Notes under the pieces: model-generated | The model's input: only the letters and a program-made list of their open reading frames with translations | The model's database searches: none | What the model was told of the DNA's origin: nothing | Part shown: piece by piece, positions 22,164 through 32,079 of the stretch | Numbering within the stretch: position 1 is the stretch's first letter | How the letters are laid out: each line of letters begins with the position of its first letter | From: Trichuris trichiura | Taxonomy: Eukaryota > Nematoda > Enoplea > Trichinellida > Trichuridae | Direction: 5' to 3' | Length of the DNA: 64,000 nucleotides | Assembly (NCBI GenBank): GCA_037903355.1 | Contig: JBAJFE010000026.1 | Coordinates: 6,014,001-6,078,000, forward strand | Program-made: the position numbers and the translations under genes

Positions 22164-25100
22164 ATGGCCGAGAAGGAAAGCAGCAGCTTCCCGAAGTTAA
22201 ATGGTGTGAACTACCATGACTGGCGGTTCAACATGGAGTGGATGCTGAAGAAAAAGAAATTATGGAAGTACGTTGATGGCTCGACTGTGCGACCGGAGCC
22301 CACTTCGGCAAACGTTGCTGAAGTTCAACGTTTTGACGAGCAGTCGGAGATTGCTCAGGCGACTATTGTGCTCGCAATTGAGCCACTGCAGCAGCAGCAC
22401 GTTCGTGACTGCGAATCAGCCCGCGATGTGTGGCTGAAACTGGAAGCGGCTTTTGAGCCCAAGTCAAGGCCACGAATGATGCAGCTTACTCGTGCCTTGA
22501 TCGAAAATAAGTGTGCTGAGACCGAGCCCATGGAAGACTACGTGACGCGTACGAAGCGTCTGGCGGCACAGTTAAAGGAAGCTGGTCTCGAATTTAAGGA
22601 CGATCAGTTGACAACGATTATGATTGCAAACCTCCCGTCAAGCTATGACTCAGTCGCTGCCGTTATCATGAATTGGGACGAGCGCAAATATGTGTTCGAC
22701 AACGTCAAAGAAGCATTGTTGACAGAATATTGCCGTAGGCAGCAGCAAGCTGCGCAGAGAGGTGATGCGACTGAAGCGTTGACGACGAAGACGAAAGTTA
22801 GTTGTGCGATGGTAAGGAAAAACATCGATCGAGGAGTTCAGCGCAGGGGAAAGATCGTCTGCTTCAGCTGCCGTAAAACGGGGCACATCGCTCGACAGTG
22901 TCGAAATAAATCGGCCTGGCAGGTGCAGAAGCAAGCGAAAGACAGTGGGCTAAATGTCCAATTGGAGGCAACGAATGCTGATGCTTTCATTCTCGACAGC
23001 GGTGCGACGCGCCACATCTGCAACAGGAAGGACTGGTTCTCAAAATTTCGTGCGACAGCGCCATCAAGCGTTTATTCTGCCGACGACAGTAAAGAAGCGT
23101 TAGTGGCCGAAGGCGTTGGCACGGTGGAAGTCACATTGTATTGTGGCGCGCATGGAATGCTCAATACTCATCTTCAGAACGTGTTGTACGTACCGAAGTG
23201 CCGCAGAAACTTAATCTCGGTTTCCTCTCTAGAAAAGACAGGCCATTACGTCGTCATCAAAAATAAATTGGCCCGAATTTACGATGTTGAAACCAAGGCG
23301 TTGATCGCCGAGGCGTGCGCTCGCGACGGACTATATGTCCTCAGAGCCAAAATCAGAGGTAAGAATAGAATGGCCCTTAATGTAGAGAAAATTGATGGTG
23401 ATGTGTGGCATAAGCGTTTCTGTCATGTGAGTAATAAGGTACTGGAAAAGACCGCGAGGCATAGTGCCGTCTCTGGCCTTGTAATCAGTGGTAATGTTCA
23501 GCCTCCCGCGTGTACAGACTGCATTGTTGGAAAATGCACACAGAGCAAGTGCGTCCCATCAAAGCGCCGGCAAACGAACAGAGTGCTGGAACTCGTGCAC
23601 TCTGACATATGCGGCCCGATGCCAGTGAAGTCCCATGGAGGTGCGTTGTACTTCATGACGATAGTTGATGATTTCAGTCGTAAAGTAATCGTGATGTGCC
23701 TGAAAGCTAAGTCAGAGGCAGCAGAGAGGCTGATGGAATTCATCCGAATGGCTGAGCGCCAAACAGGACAAAAGGTGAAAACTATACGGACGGACAACGG
23801 CCTGGAATATTGCGGTACGATAATGTCCTCATTTTTAAAGAAGTCTGGCATTAAGCATGAGCGATCAAATGTGGAAACGCCACAAATGAACGGGGTCGCG
23901 GAAAGAGTCAACAGGACGTTGATGGACTTAGTTAGGTCCATGCTAAAATCAAGTGGTCTTCCGAAGCAGTTTTGGGCAGAAGCCGTAACGGCAGCAGCTT
24001 ATGTAAGAAATCGCGTGTTGCATTCGTCGAATAATTCAGTACCGGAAACATTATGGTTAGGCAAGTCTATAAGTGTTAGACACTTACGAACTTATGGCTG
24101 CCTAGCATACGCGTACACGACCCGACAAGGTAGAAAGAAATTAGATGAGCGAGCAGAGCCGGGAATCATGGTCGGCTATGGCATCCGTACCGTTGGTTAC
24201 CGAATTTGGTTGCCGGGTAGAGACAATGGCATTGGTGAAGTCATTGAAACCAAGCATGTGAAATTTGTTGAAAATCGGATGGGCTTTAACACCCTATACA
24301 AAGTGGAAGATGTACGGCACGCAGCTCCGTCAGAGTGGGTGATAATCGACAGTGACCATGAAGATGACGCAGCGGAACGAGAATCGAACGTTGGCACGTC
24401 TGTGTCTGATGCCCCGAAAAGCGAAGAATCTGAAGGACTTCGTGAGCTGCAAGCGACCAGTGAGGATTCCGAACAAGTAAAACGGGTGAGGCGGCAGCCA
24501 ATGAGGCGATGTGTCAAGAGAGCAAAAGAAAAGGAGCACGAAGTAAACTTTACAGCGCTCGCCGACCCTGGCAGCGTAAGCGAGGCGCTGTCTTCCCCAG
24601 ACTCGGCAAACTGGAAGAGAGCCATGGATGAAGAATATGAAAGTTTGCTGAAACGTCAAACTTGGGTCGAAGTAGATCTTCCGGAAAAGGCCTCGTATAT
24701 CGGAAGTAAATGGGTGTTTCGTCGGAAGCTCGACAGCACTGGCAGCGTTGAAAGATATAAGGCACGCCTAGTAGCCCAAGGTTTCAGTCAAAAGGCAGGT
24801 ATTGACTACAGTGAAACATATGCGCCGGTAGTAAGTCTCACTGTGATTAGGTTTTTGCTTTCGTTGAGCATGCAGTTTGGTTGGCATGTGCGCCACGTGG
24901 ATGTGAAGTCTGCATACTTATATGGAAAGCTAGCTGAGGAAATATATATGAAATTGCCAGAGGGCTATGAGCACACCGTTGGTAAAGTTGCGAGACTTTT
25001 ACGGCCAATCTATGGGCTGAAACAGTCTGGACGTGTGTGGAATGAAACGCTGACTGCATTTTTGGAGAAGCATGGTTTCCAAAGGCAGTGGTCTAGTAGC

Positions 25101-26129
25101 TGTGTTTATGTTTCATCAAATCAAATAATTATAGTTGTTTACGTTGACGACATCTTGTTGTTTCATTCGGACCCAAAGGAAATCGATAAGGTGGTTCAAG
25201 TCATGAAGGGCGAATATGACATTCATGACTTGGGTGAACTCAGTTATATTCTCGGTGTCAAAATTCACAGGATGAAACATGAATTGCGAATGAGCCAATC
25301 AGCGTACATCGAGTCGATACTGCGAAAGTGCAGAATGGAGCTGTGTAAACCGGCGTCAACGCCGTTGGACCCCAGCGTGGAACTGTCAGTCGCTGACTGT
25401 CCGAAGACTCAAGCGGAGCGGGACGAAATGGCCATGGTGCCTTATCGTGAATTAATTGGCAGTCTTATGTACATAGCATTATCCACGCGCCCCGATATTC
25501 TCTTCGCCGTAACCAAGTTGTCGCAGTATAATTCCGATCCCGGCCGCGTGCACTGGAATCAGCTAAAACACGTGTTGCGTTACCTTAGCGCGACAAAAGA
25601 CTGTGAGTTAACGTTTAAAAGAGGATATGGCAGCACGACTGAAATTCACTGTGATGCAGATTGGGCAGGTGATGTAGATGACCGGAAGTCATGGACCGGA
25701 ATAACAGTGAAAGTTGGAGGAAACTTAGTCGGCTGGATCTCTAAAAAGCAGCAGTGTGTAGCCAGCTCAACAATGGAAGCGGAATACATGGCGTTGGCTG
25801 CAGCTGCAAAGGAAGCGAAATGGCTGCACATGATGTTTAAGGAACTGAAACTGGACGAACGCATGTCCTTGCCTGTCGCTGTGTTTTGTGACAATCAGTC
25901 TGCGATAAAATTCGCAAGTAATCGAATAGAAAAGTCACGTAGTCGACACATTGACATTGCGTATCATGTTGCACGCGAAATGGTCCAGGAGGCGACAGCG
26001 ACGTTGAAGTACATACCTTCCAACGAGAACGTTGCAGACGTGTTAACGAAAACCCTACGTCCAGTTATGCAGAAAAGGGCATTGGAAATGCTGAACATGA
26101 AAAGTCAAGAAATAGGGGGGCATTGTTAG
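22164..26129 (+). CDS. Gag-Pol polyprotein of a Ty1/Copia retrotransposon
   Basis: One ORF of 1321 codons. Domains in order, with approximate residues: UBN2/DUF4219-like gag (1-200); zinc knuckle CX2CX4HX4C (233-246); aspartic protease LDSGA (about 277-281); integrase with H416, H421, C450, C453 and D481, D544, E580; reverse transcriptase with KARLVAQGF and YVDD (about 993-996); RNase H with CDADWAGD and the terminal ADVLTK block. Integrase precedes RT, which is diagnostic of Copia/Pseudoviridae. The stop codon TAG (26127-26129) lies inside the 3' LTR, so the last residues are encoded by LTR sequence. No breaks seen. Confidence 0.95.
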   Translation: MAEKESSSFPKLNGVNYHDWRFNMEWMLKKKKLWKYVDGSTVRPEPTSANVAEVQRFDEQSEIAQATIVLAIEPLQQQHVRDCESARDVWLKLEAAFEPKSRPRMMQLTRALIENKCAETEPMEDYVTRTKRLAAQLKEAGLEFKDDQLTTIMIANLPSSYDSVAAVIMNWDERKYVFDNVKEALLTEYCRRQQQAAQRGDATEALTTKTKVSCAMVRKNIDRGVQRRGKIVCFSCRKTGHIARQCRNKSAWQVQKQAKDSGLNVQLEATNADAFILDSGATRHICNRKDWFSKFRATAPSSVYSADDSKEALVAEGVGTVEVTLYCGAHGMLNTHLQNVLYVPKCRRNLISVSSLEKTGHYVVIKNKLARIYDVETKALIAEACARDGLYVLRAKIRGKNRMALNVEKIDGDVWHKRFCHVSNKVLEKTARHSAVSGLVISGNVQPPACTDCIVGKCTQSKCVPSKRRQTNRVLELVHSDICGPMPVKSHGGALYFMTIVDDFSRKVIVMCLKAKSEAAERLMEFIRMAERQTGQKVKTIRTDNGLEYCGTIMSSFLKKSGIKHERSNVETPQMNGVAERVNRTLMDLVRSMLKSSGLPKQFWAEAVTAAAYVRNRVLHSSNNSVPETLWLGKSISVRHLRTYGCLAYAYTTRQGRKKLDERAEPGIMVGYGIRTVGYRIWLPGRDNGIGEVIETKHVKFVENRMGFNTLYKVEDVRHAAPSEWVIIDSDHEDDAAERESNVGTSVSDAPKSEESEGLRELQATSEDSEQVKRVRRQPMRRCVKRAKEKEHEVNFTALADPGSVSEALSSPDSANWKRAMDEEYESLLKRQTWVEVDLPEKASYIGSKWVFRRKLDSTGSVERYKARLVAQGFSQKAGIDYSETYAPVVSLTVIRFLLSLSMQFGWHVRHVDVKSAYLYGKLAEEIYMKLPEGYEHTVGKVARLLRPIYGLKQSGRVWNETLTAFLEKHGFQRQWSSSCVYVSSNQIIIVVYVDDILLFHSDPKEIDKVVQVMKGEYDIHDLGELSYILGVKIHRMKHELRMSQSAYIESILRKCRMELCKPASTPLDPSVELSVADCPKTQAERDEMAMVPYRELIGSLMYIALSTRPDILFAVTKLSQYNSDPGRVHWNQLKHVLRYLSATKDCELTFKRGYGSTTEIHCDADWAGDVDDRKSWTGITVKVGGNLVGWISKKQQCVASSTMEAEYMALAAAAKEAKWLHMMFKELKLDERMSLPVAVFCDNQSAIKFASNRIEKSRSRHIDIAYHVAREMVQEATATLKYIPSNENVADVLTKTLRPVMQKRALEMLNMKSQEIGGHC

Positions 26130-26269
26130 GATTTCTATACCTTTTCATACTGTATGTTTTGTACCTAAATACTAATCACTGTATTGCTGGTGTGTCACTT
26201 AGCGTGTGTGTCGCGCAGTACGGTGTGTCCTGTCGTGTCTCGAGTAAACTGGTCTACGGATCCTCATCA
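26125..26269 (+). repeat. 3' LTR of the Copia element
   Basis: 145 bp, one base shorter than the 5' LTR. It overlaps the last codons and stop of gag-pol. Confidence 0.93.
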
Positions 26270-26274
26270 TATAA

Positions 26275-27095
26275 CCTAAGTTTTCATATAAATTTCCTAA
26301 GATTATCACCTACTGTTAAACTGTTAATAAACTGTCTGATATTTAAGATTTTTCATAAAGCGAAACGGAAACAAGAGGAAAATAGAACCCCATAAAAACG
26401 GCTCTGGTAACAAGATTTCCCCTATCCTTATTGCCGCCAGCATAGGTTAACCAGAACGATAGATTTTCCCTAAAGCACATGCGCAAAAAGGGATGGCATT
26501 TTACATTAAAATATGGATTATATCTGCACATATGTATGCTAAATTTCGTTGACAGACACATAAACGATTTTTTGCGTAACAAATTAAACTTTTAACTTTT
26601 AAACAGCTCAAGCCCGTAGTGATAGCAACGAAGCTATTCAACCCTGATAAAAGAAGCTGTACATTCCAGGACAAAGCTTTTATGCACAAACATACGTGGA
26701 TCGAACGCTACGAGCAAAACTTATTTTCCGCTGAATTCAACGAACAGTTTTCTGGGAAACCCGCAGAGATGCAGTTGCAAAGATTGATTATTGACAGGAG
26801 CTGTAAAACATACAACAAACAAAAACCTTTCGGTTTTTATATTTCTTTTCAACCCACCTAATGCTAGACGTGAAAGAAGCAGCAGTTCAAAAATATGCAC
26901 CCCTATACACTGACAACAATAATTACGCCTATACGATTGCCTGCATTCACATTCTGCGAGCGGTTGATACTGCAGAGGCATTGTAGTCACCGTGCAGCAA
27001 TAAGTTCATGGAAACCAGTTGTAGCAAAATGCACAAAGCTCACGCAAACTTTATTAACTGCGCAAACGAAAACATTATCAAAACACAGGCGTCCA
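26275..27095. other. No gene recognised
   Basis: AT-rich sequence between the Copia element and the RRP15-like gene. I see no supported exon. Confidence 0.45.
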
Positions 27096-27503
27096 TTACA
27101 GCAGCTCATTTTTATCCCAATTATGAAATGACTTAAGCTTTGGAGAAGTTAAAAAATTGTCGCGCAAAACTTCCCATTTCGAGCTTAAATCGTCCGGTTC
27201 GGATTTCACCTCTTTTTCAGTGTTGCTCTCGTGATCGCTTGGATACAGTTTACCGTAGAAGGCCTTGTTGTCGGCTGAACGAATAACCTTGTCTTGCTTT
27301 GCCATAGTTCGAGCTTTCTTCATGCTCTTTTCCGTGGAGACTTGACGATCTTTGACCGCATTGAACAGACGCACAACTCCTTTTGTCGCAGTTTTTCTTA
27401 ACTGAACACTTTTCTCTTTGTCCGCTACGATCGAAGGCTTTACATGACACAATTTTTCCCAGTGCTCGCGGCCTATGGAACGATTCTTCTTTTTAGCGTC
27501 CAT
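27096..27503 (-). CDS. RRP15: RRP15-like ribosome biogenesis protein
   Basis: RRP15 family proteins act in the nucleolus in maturation of the large ribosomal subunit. The 135-residue product carries the family core: a Lys-rich start, WEKLCHVKPSIVADKE, then KTATKGVVRLFNAVKDRQ (the conserved TRGVVQLFNAVQ block), a basic linker, and a C-terminal WEVLRDNF element. Human RRP15 is about 280 aa with an acidic N-terminal half, which is missing here. A good splice acceptor (CTGTTTGTTAG on the minus strand) lies right before the ATG at 27503, so the N-terminal half is probably on an upstream exon that I could not place, and the listed start may not be the true one. Confidence 0.75.
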   Translation of the reverse strand: MDAKKKNRSIGREHWEKLCHVKPSIVADKEKSVQLRKTATKGVVRLFNAVKDRQVSTEKSMKKARTMAKQDKVIRSADNKAFYGKLYPSDHESNTEKEVKSEPDDLSSKWEVLRDNFLTSPKLKSFHNWDKNELL

Positions 27504-27820
27504 TCTAACAAACAGAACTTGAATACAGTAGTTCGGTAACACAAGCCTGACGTCGACGCGGCATACCATGCAATACGTTCAGCTAAAGTCATATTAAAGA
27601 AAAGACAAATTCAATTGCGTACACACTGGTTTTATTTATTGCATAAGCAATTTCTGATCTCCATTGTTATTTTATAATTTTCGCTGGTGAGTTATTATGC
27701 ATAAATATACGTCCTGCTAGTTAATGCAGTTTCATTGAGCCCGTAAATACTATCCACAAACTGGAGCGTGTGCAAGAAGTGTCTTTAGTTCTCCCGTGTA
27801 CCAACGGGGGCAGTCAAGTT

Positions 27821-28036
27821 CTATTTCTTCGACGATTCCAGATTTTGGAGTGAGGGAACTTGGGTTTTTTCTCCTTTGATTGACTTATGCTCAAGAATGT
27901 ATTTTGAGAGTGGTTTCCATCTTGGAAAAACAATAGAAGCTCTATCCGTATGCCATAGCATCTTGTGAAGCTGTGACACGCGTTTCAAAGTCAAAGAAGC
28001 CCGTCTATGTTTAATCCAGCGAATTGATTGTTTCAC
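27821..28036 (-). other. Possible exon or small ORF, unidentified
   Basis: An open minus-strand segment of about 71 codons encoding a basic, Trp-containing peptide (RWIKHRRASLTLKRV, PRWKPLSKYI). It has no ATG at its start. It could be an exon of a small basic protein, for instance a mitochondrial ribosomal protein, or chance. Confidence 0.2.
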
Positions 28037-28252
28037 GATAGCTATGTGACTCTACGACATTCCTGACAAACCCTAGTGGACAAAAGATACAGATCCATTA
28101 TTATAGCGTTGATGATAGAGCAATATGCTCCAAAACCATTGTATCTTCTAGTACATTTATTACTGCGACCTTTTGGTGCTATGAGAAATCTCAATAACAA
28201 AACAGTCAAGTGAGTAGCGAACTTGTCATTTACTTACCCGCTCCACGTTTTT

Positions 28253-28465
28253 GAAAAATGCAGGTTCGTTCTTGCCAAGCATGGAACTACGATGTTCTGC
28301 GCTTACCGAAGAATACGGCGGACATACTGTATTGCTCTTATTTTAGCCTAAGCCAAACCGAAAAGCCTTATGCTTAGGCCTATGCTTAGATAAGGGCTGT
28401 GCGGGATGCCCGGCTTACAGTATGACAATGGGGCAACTGGGAGACAAAATCCGTCAGCTTTTAGC
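28253..28465 (+). repeat. Dispersed repeat, copy 2 (unclassified)
   Basis: Shares ordered blocks with 13053-13262 in the same orientation, including GAAAAATGCAGGTTCGTTC, the AGCCTAAG..CTTAGGC inverted pair and ACAGTATGACA.TGGGGC. Confidence 0.6.
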
Positions 28466-31092
28466 GTTTACAGCTTTGCTTGTGTGATTGCAAAAATTTT
28501 GATCATCAATAACGGAAGAAAAATTATTTCACCGAATCGGAGGCAAAATGGATTCGCATAACTGCATCTCAAAGGACCCAATTTTCGGCAAGACCGAAAT
28601 TAACATTTTTAATAAGCCATGTTAGTTCTTGTAGTGTTTCTTGAGAACTACTTCCATCAAGCTACTCCGCCGCGGGGCTTGCATAGATAATGAAGTTCCT
28701 AAGTCGGCTAGTCCTCTTCGGAGTGACGCAAAGGCGAAAGGATGCAAGCCTCACCAATATCTGTACGCAGTGCAGACTTAATTAATATACCTACAAATGT
28801 AGAAATCAAAAAATAGCTTCTCAACACTTTATCATCGATTTTAGGTAAGATAAATTCCAGTTGCGCAGAGTAATGTTACTGTGCGCAAGCTGCGCAATTC
28901 TGAATGAAAAAAAGAAAGGTAAAAGTTAACCGTTTTCTGGGCCCATTTCATTTGAGTCGAGGAAGTAACAATGGGATGTTATTGTTTGCAAACTCCGTTG
29001 CCTGCTTCAACCTGCAAACACTTAATGGCTATTCTATTATCGCACTTTGGGCTACGTCTTGTTCCGCTTGTTTGTTCACTATGTAATGCGAGTGAGGAGT
29101 CCTGTGTTTCCACTACCTTTGCTTAACGTAAGTTAGTTTTGCTTGCCGTGTAGTTCTTCTAATTTTGTTTTCATATGTGTTTTTTCACGACGGTGGTTTG
29201 ATGAATATCTTTATCATATTCCTATATTTCTAAGGCCCTGAAACGAAGCAGCAATGTTCTCTCTTCTGTTTTGTGTGGTGAAGGTGCTTCTGTATACGTC
29301 TTCATTCATTTGAACAAAGATTGAGACTTTCGGTCCCCACTTGTGTTGTCGGCGTTACCGAAATATGATCGAGCTACTCCAAGCCCGTACTCAGCGCTAC
29401 GAAACAGTGTGCCTTTCAAGAAAATTGCATGATTATTTTCATTGGGGTTTCTTTATTACAAATATCCAGCGTATTACCCTAGCAAGAGACATTTTTAAAT
29501 TTTTGCTCTTTTTCACTGCGCCCTTGAAGAAAAGTGCCTAACGTTTGGGCATGCTGTAAGTTTGCAAATTCTTTATCAGTCTAATTGACTTTGACTCCAA
29601 TTTTAAAGGTAATGTAGAAAACGATCAGTTTTTAACATATATTATTCGCAAGCATCGATTTAATGTCTTTACATTACTTTTATCGCTGATGTTTTGTAGC
29701 TCTACATCACTTAGCAAATACAAGGAAGGAACTGCTAACATTAATTTCTGGAATTTTTGGATTTGCGTTAGTTGCACTACCATGGATCATAATGCCTTCC
29801 CGTCACATATTGCTTGAGGAAATTACAGGTAGGTTTTAGTAGCCGTTTTCCTAGCTTTAGGTTTGCTTTGTAAAAGCCCAATGGCATCATTAATTCGAAA
29901 AGTTTACACGCGTAACGCGTTAGCGGCAATTTTCGATTTTAGTACCTATTAATAACATTAAGGCCTCTAATTGATTTGCAGGAGGTTTCTTTTCAGATTT
30001 CAATTACGCCTCAGCCAAGGATCGCTTTTTCCTTTAAACACTATTTCACGATGCTTCTAACTGCTGACTATTGCTTCTGTAAGCTTCACCGTTCTATTGC
30101 TTACGGATATGCATTTATAGATGTTTAAAATCGCATTATAACGGGGGGATAAGTCTGCATGCCGCAACTACAGGACCGCTAGTATTACAGTAATACCATA
30201 ACTTGAGAATTGTTGGTAGTTTTCGAGCTTCTAATCCCTTAGCGTAATTTTTTTGGAACTGTCGAACTAGTGACCCATCGATTTTTGTAGTAAGGATTTT
30301 GAAAGTTGCAATTTTGTTTTCGTTCGGTCGACTGTTTTGCTTAAAGAGCAGTTTAGCATTTTTACGGTTTTTCGCCACTTCCCTTTAACCAAGTATGGAC
30401 TTTTCCAAGCGGTCGGTTGCAGCATTGCTATTAGTCCAAAGAAAGCGTAAGATCTCATGTTTCAGCGGCCGTTGTTTAAGTTTTTGGAATATTTTATTTG
30501 TAAATGTGAGTTAAAAAACCATCTACTAAGCAGGTAGGCGAAGCTAATTCTAAAAGCATGTCATTACTGTTGAAAGTATATGACTTTTCCCCTCGGCCAC
30601 AGCTAGTGTCAGAGTACTCGCGCTCTAAAAACTTGTTTCCCAGATGTTTGTTTGCCAAGAATGAATTGTTTCTTCGTTTTGGTTGCTTTGAAGACTTCTA
30701 GATTGTAGATGCCTTTTCACAAGTACTATTACAAGCAGCCATAAGATGGTTGGCAGGAAATCTTATAAATTAAAAAAGCTGACCTGGAAAGGTTTTCAGT
30801 AGTAGCTTAAATAGTTGATCCATAGTTGAGATGCACTCTTCATTTTTCGGCGCTTTCATATTTCTGTGATAGAGTTAGCCGATTTTAACATGTGCCTTTT
30901 AACATCCGCTGCACCTCCGCAAGGAAGTATAGTTAACTTTCCCGGACGTCAATCAGCGAACAGTTTGTTGTTATTTCTCATTATGTGGGTAGAGTTCCCG
31001 TCGGCTTTTTCCTAGCTTTCTCTTTGTGAATGTGTGTTAGCACTTTGCCGTAGTTTTGTTTTTTAATACATCCATATTTGCTGATGACTCAC
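28466..31092. other. No gene recognised
   Basis: Long AT-rich stretch with scattered short open segments and T-rich acceptor-like sites, but nothing I can assign. It may contain exons of the minus-strand gene suggested at 31093-31281. Confidence 0.4.
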
Positions 31093-31281
31093 AAATGTGC
31101 AACCAGTCATCGAACATTCAATAAACTGCTGAACCACGCGGATAGGCTCTATTTCAACGTTGTTCACTAACATTTTGTCGTTGGCAGGGGAACTGAAAGG
31201 TTCCGAAAGTTCCGAGGTATCCTCTTTCATCTGTTTTGATTTTTTTTTGCTGCTGTTGGTTAGGGCTTGTTTTCCCGCCAT
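31093..31281 (-). CDS. Possible first exon of an unidentified gene
   Basis: An ATG at 31281 opens 63 codons with a composition typical of a soluble protein (MAGKQALTNSSKKKSKQ, then an acidic/Ser-rich stretch, then NNVEIEPIRVVQQFIECS). It ends in phase 0 at a strong donor, GTGAGTC. No downstream exon or homologue was recognised. Confidence 0.3.
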
Positions 31282-31612
31282 TGCAGGATGGCTGAGTAGC
31301 ACAAGCGAGTTTCTCAATAGCTGTCAAAAGCGGCCGTAAATTGTTACCAACGTATTACAAGAACCTGCCATATTTTGCCTAATAATGCGCTTAAATGGGA
31401 ATGTGTATATTTTTAAAAAAATGCTTGTTTCTCTTCGAACGCTTTAATGCCTTTTGCAGTAGCGCCGTGTCCATAAGTAAATGACCAAAACGAATGAATC
31501 ATTCACTAGTGGTTAAAATGTTCATTATCCCAAATGTCGTATAGCTTTCGCATCTTAAACGCCTAATGATTATTCTCTAATGGTATTCAGCTTTGTCATA
31601 ATATAATAATTG

Positions 31613-31709
31613 CGGAAGTTTGGCTCGTGAAATATTTGCTTAGCAAAGCTTTCGGGAACAGGCGATTCCCGAAAGCTTCGCTAAATAAATACCTCACGAG
31701 CCGAATTTC
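31613..31709. repeat. Imperfect long hairpin (about 45-bp arms)
   Basis: The left arm contains GGCTCGTGAAATATTTGCTT and AAGCTTTCGGGA. The right arm is its reverse complement with about eight mismatches, around a loop near ACAGGCGA. The mismatches look like divergence after formation. No flanking element seen. Confidence 0.8.
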
Positions 31710-32079
31710 CGTAATAACATTGCGCATTTCTACACGGCCGTTAGGAAAAGTTTCATTTTCAATGACGTTTGCTTTTATCTACGTAATTCATCCTGAAACC
31801 GAAGTGATTCGCAGGTTAGTGGCATTACAAAATTCGGTGAAGCGCTTAAAAATTGGATGGCCGATTTAGAGCAACTGAGTAAACGGGATACAGCCTTAAT
31901 TAGCCTATTTTGACAGATGTGCAACTAACCAGAGTTTAAAGTAGTTTTAAAGTAACATAACTTAAGATGATTAAGCCCACTTTCACGCTGGCAGTTTTGT
32001 TATTGGTCCCAGTTTTTAGGGCATTTGATGATGTAAAGAAATCTGACCAGGCGCGCCGGACCAGTATCGAACTTATCAA

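Larger units (their letters stand above)
21898..26269 (+). mobile_element. Ty1/Copia LTR retrotransposon, complete, young
   Basis: 4.37 kb, flanked by the 5-bp duplication TATAA (21893-21897 and 26270-26274). LTRs are 146 bp (21898-22043) and 145 bp (26125-26269), differing by one T in a T-run as far as I can see. The primer-binding site TGGTAGCAGAGC (from 22046) matches the form typical of Copia elements primed by initiator tRNA-Met. A G-rich polypurine tract precedes the 3' LTR. The single gag-pol ORF is intact, so this copy may still be active. Confidence 0.95.

Noticed and set aside
24197..24625. Long minus-strand open frames inside the Copia gag-pol
   Set aside because: Antisense shadows of the real ORF: Ser/Leu-rich composition, no motifs.
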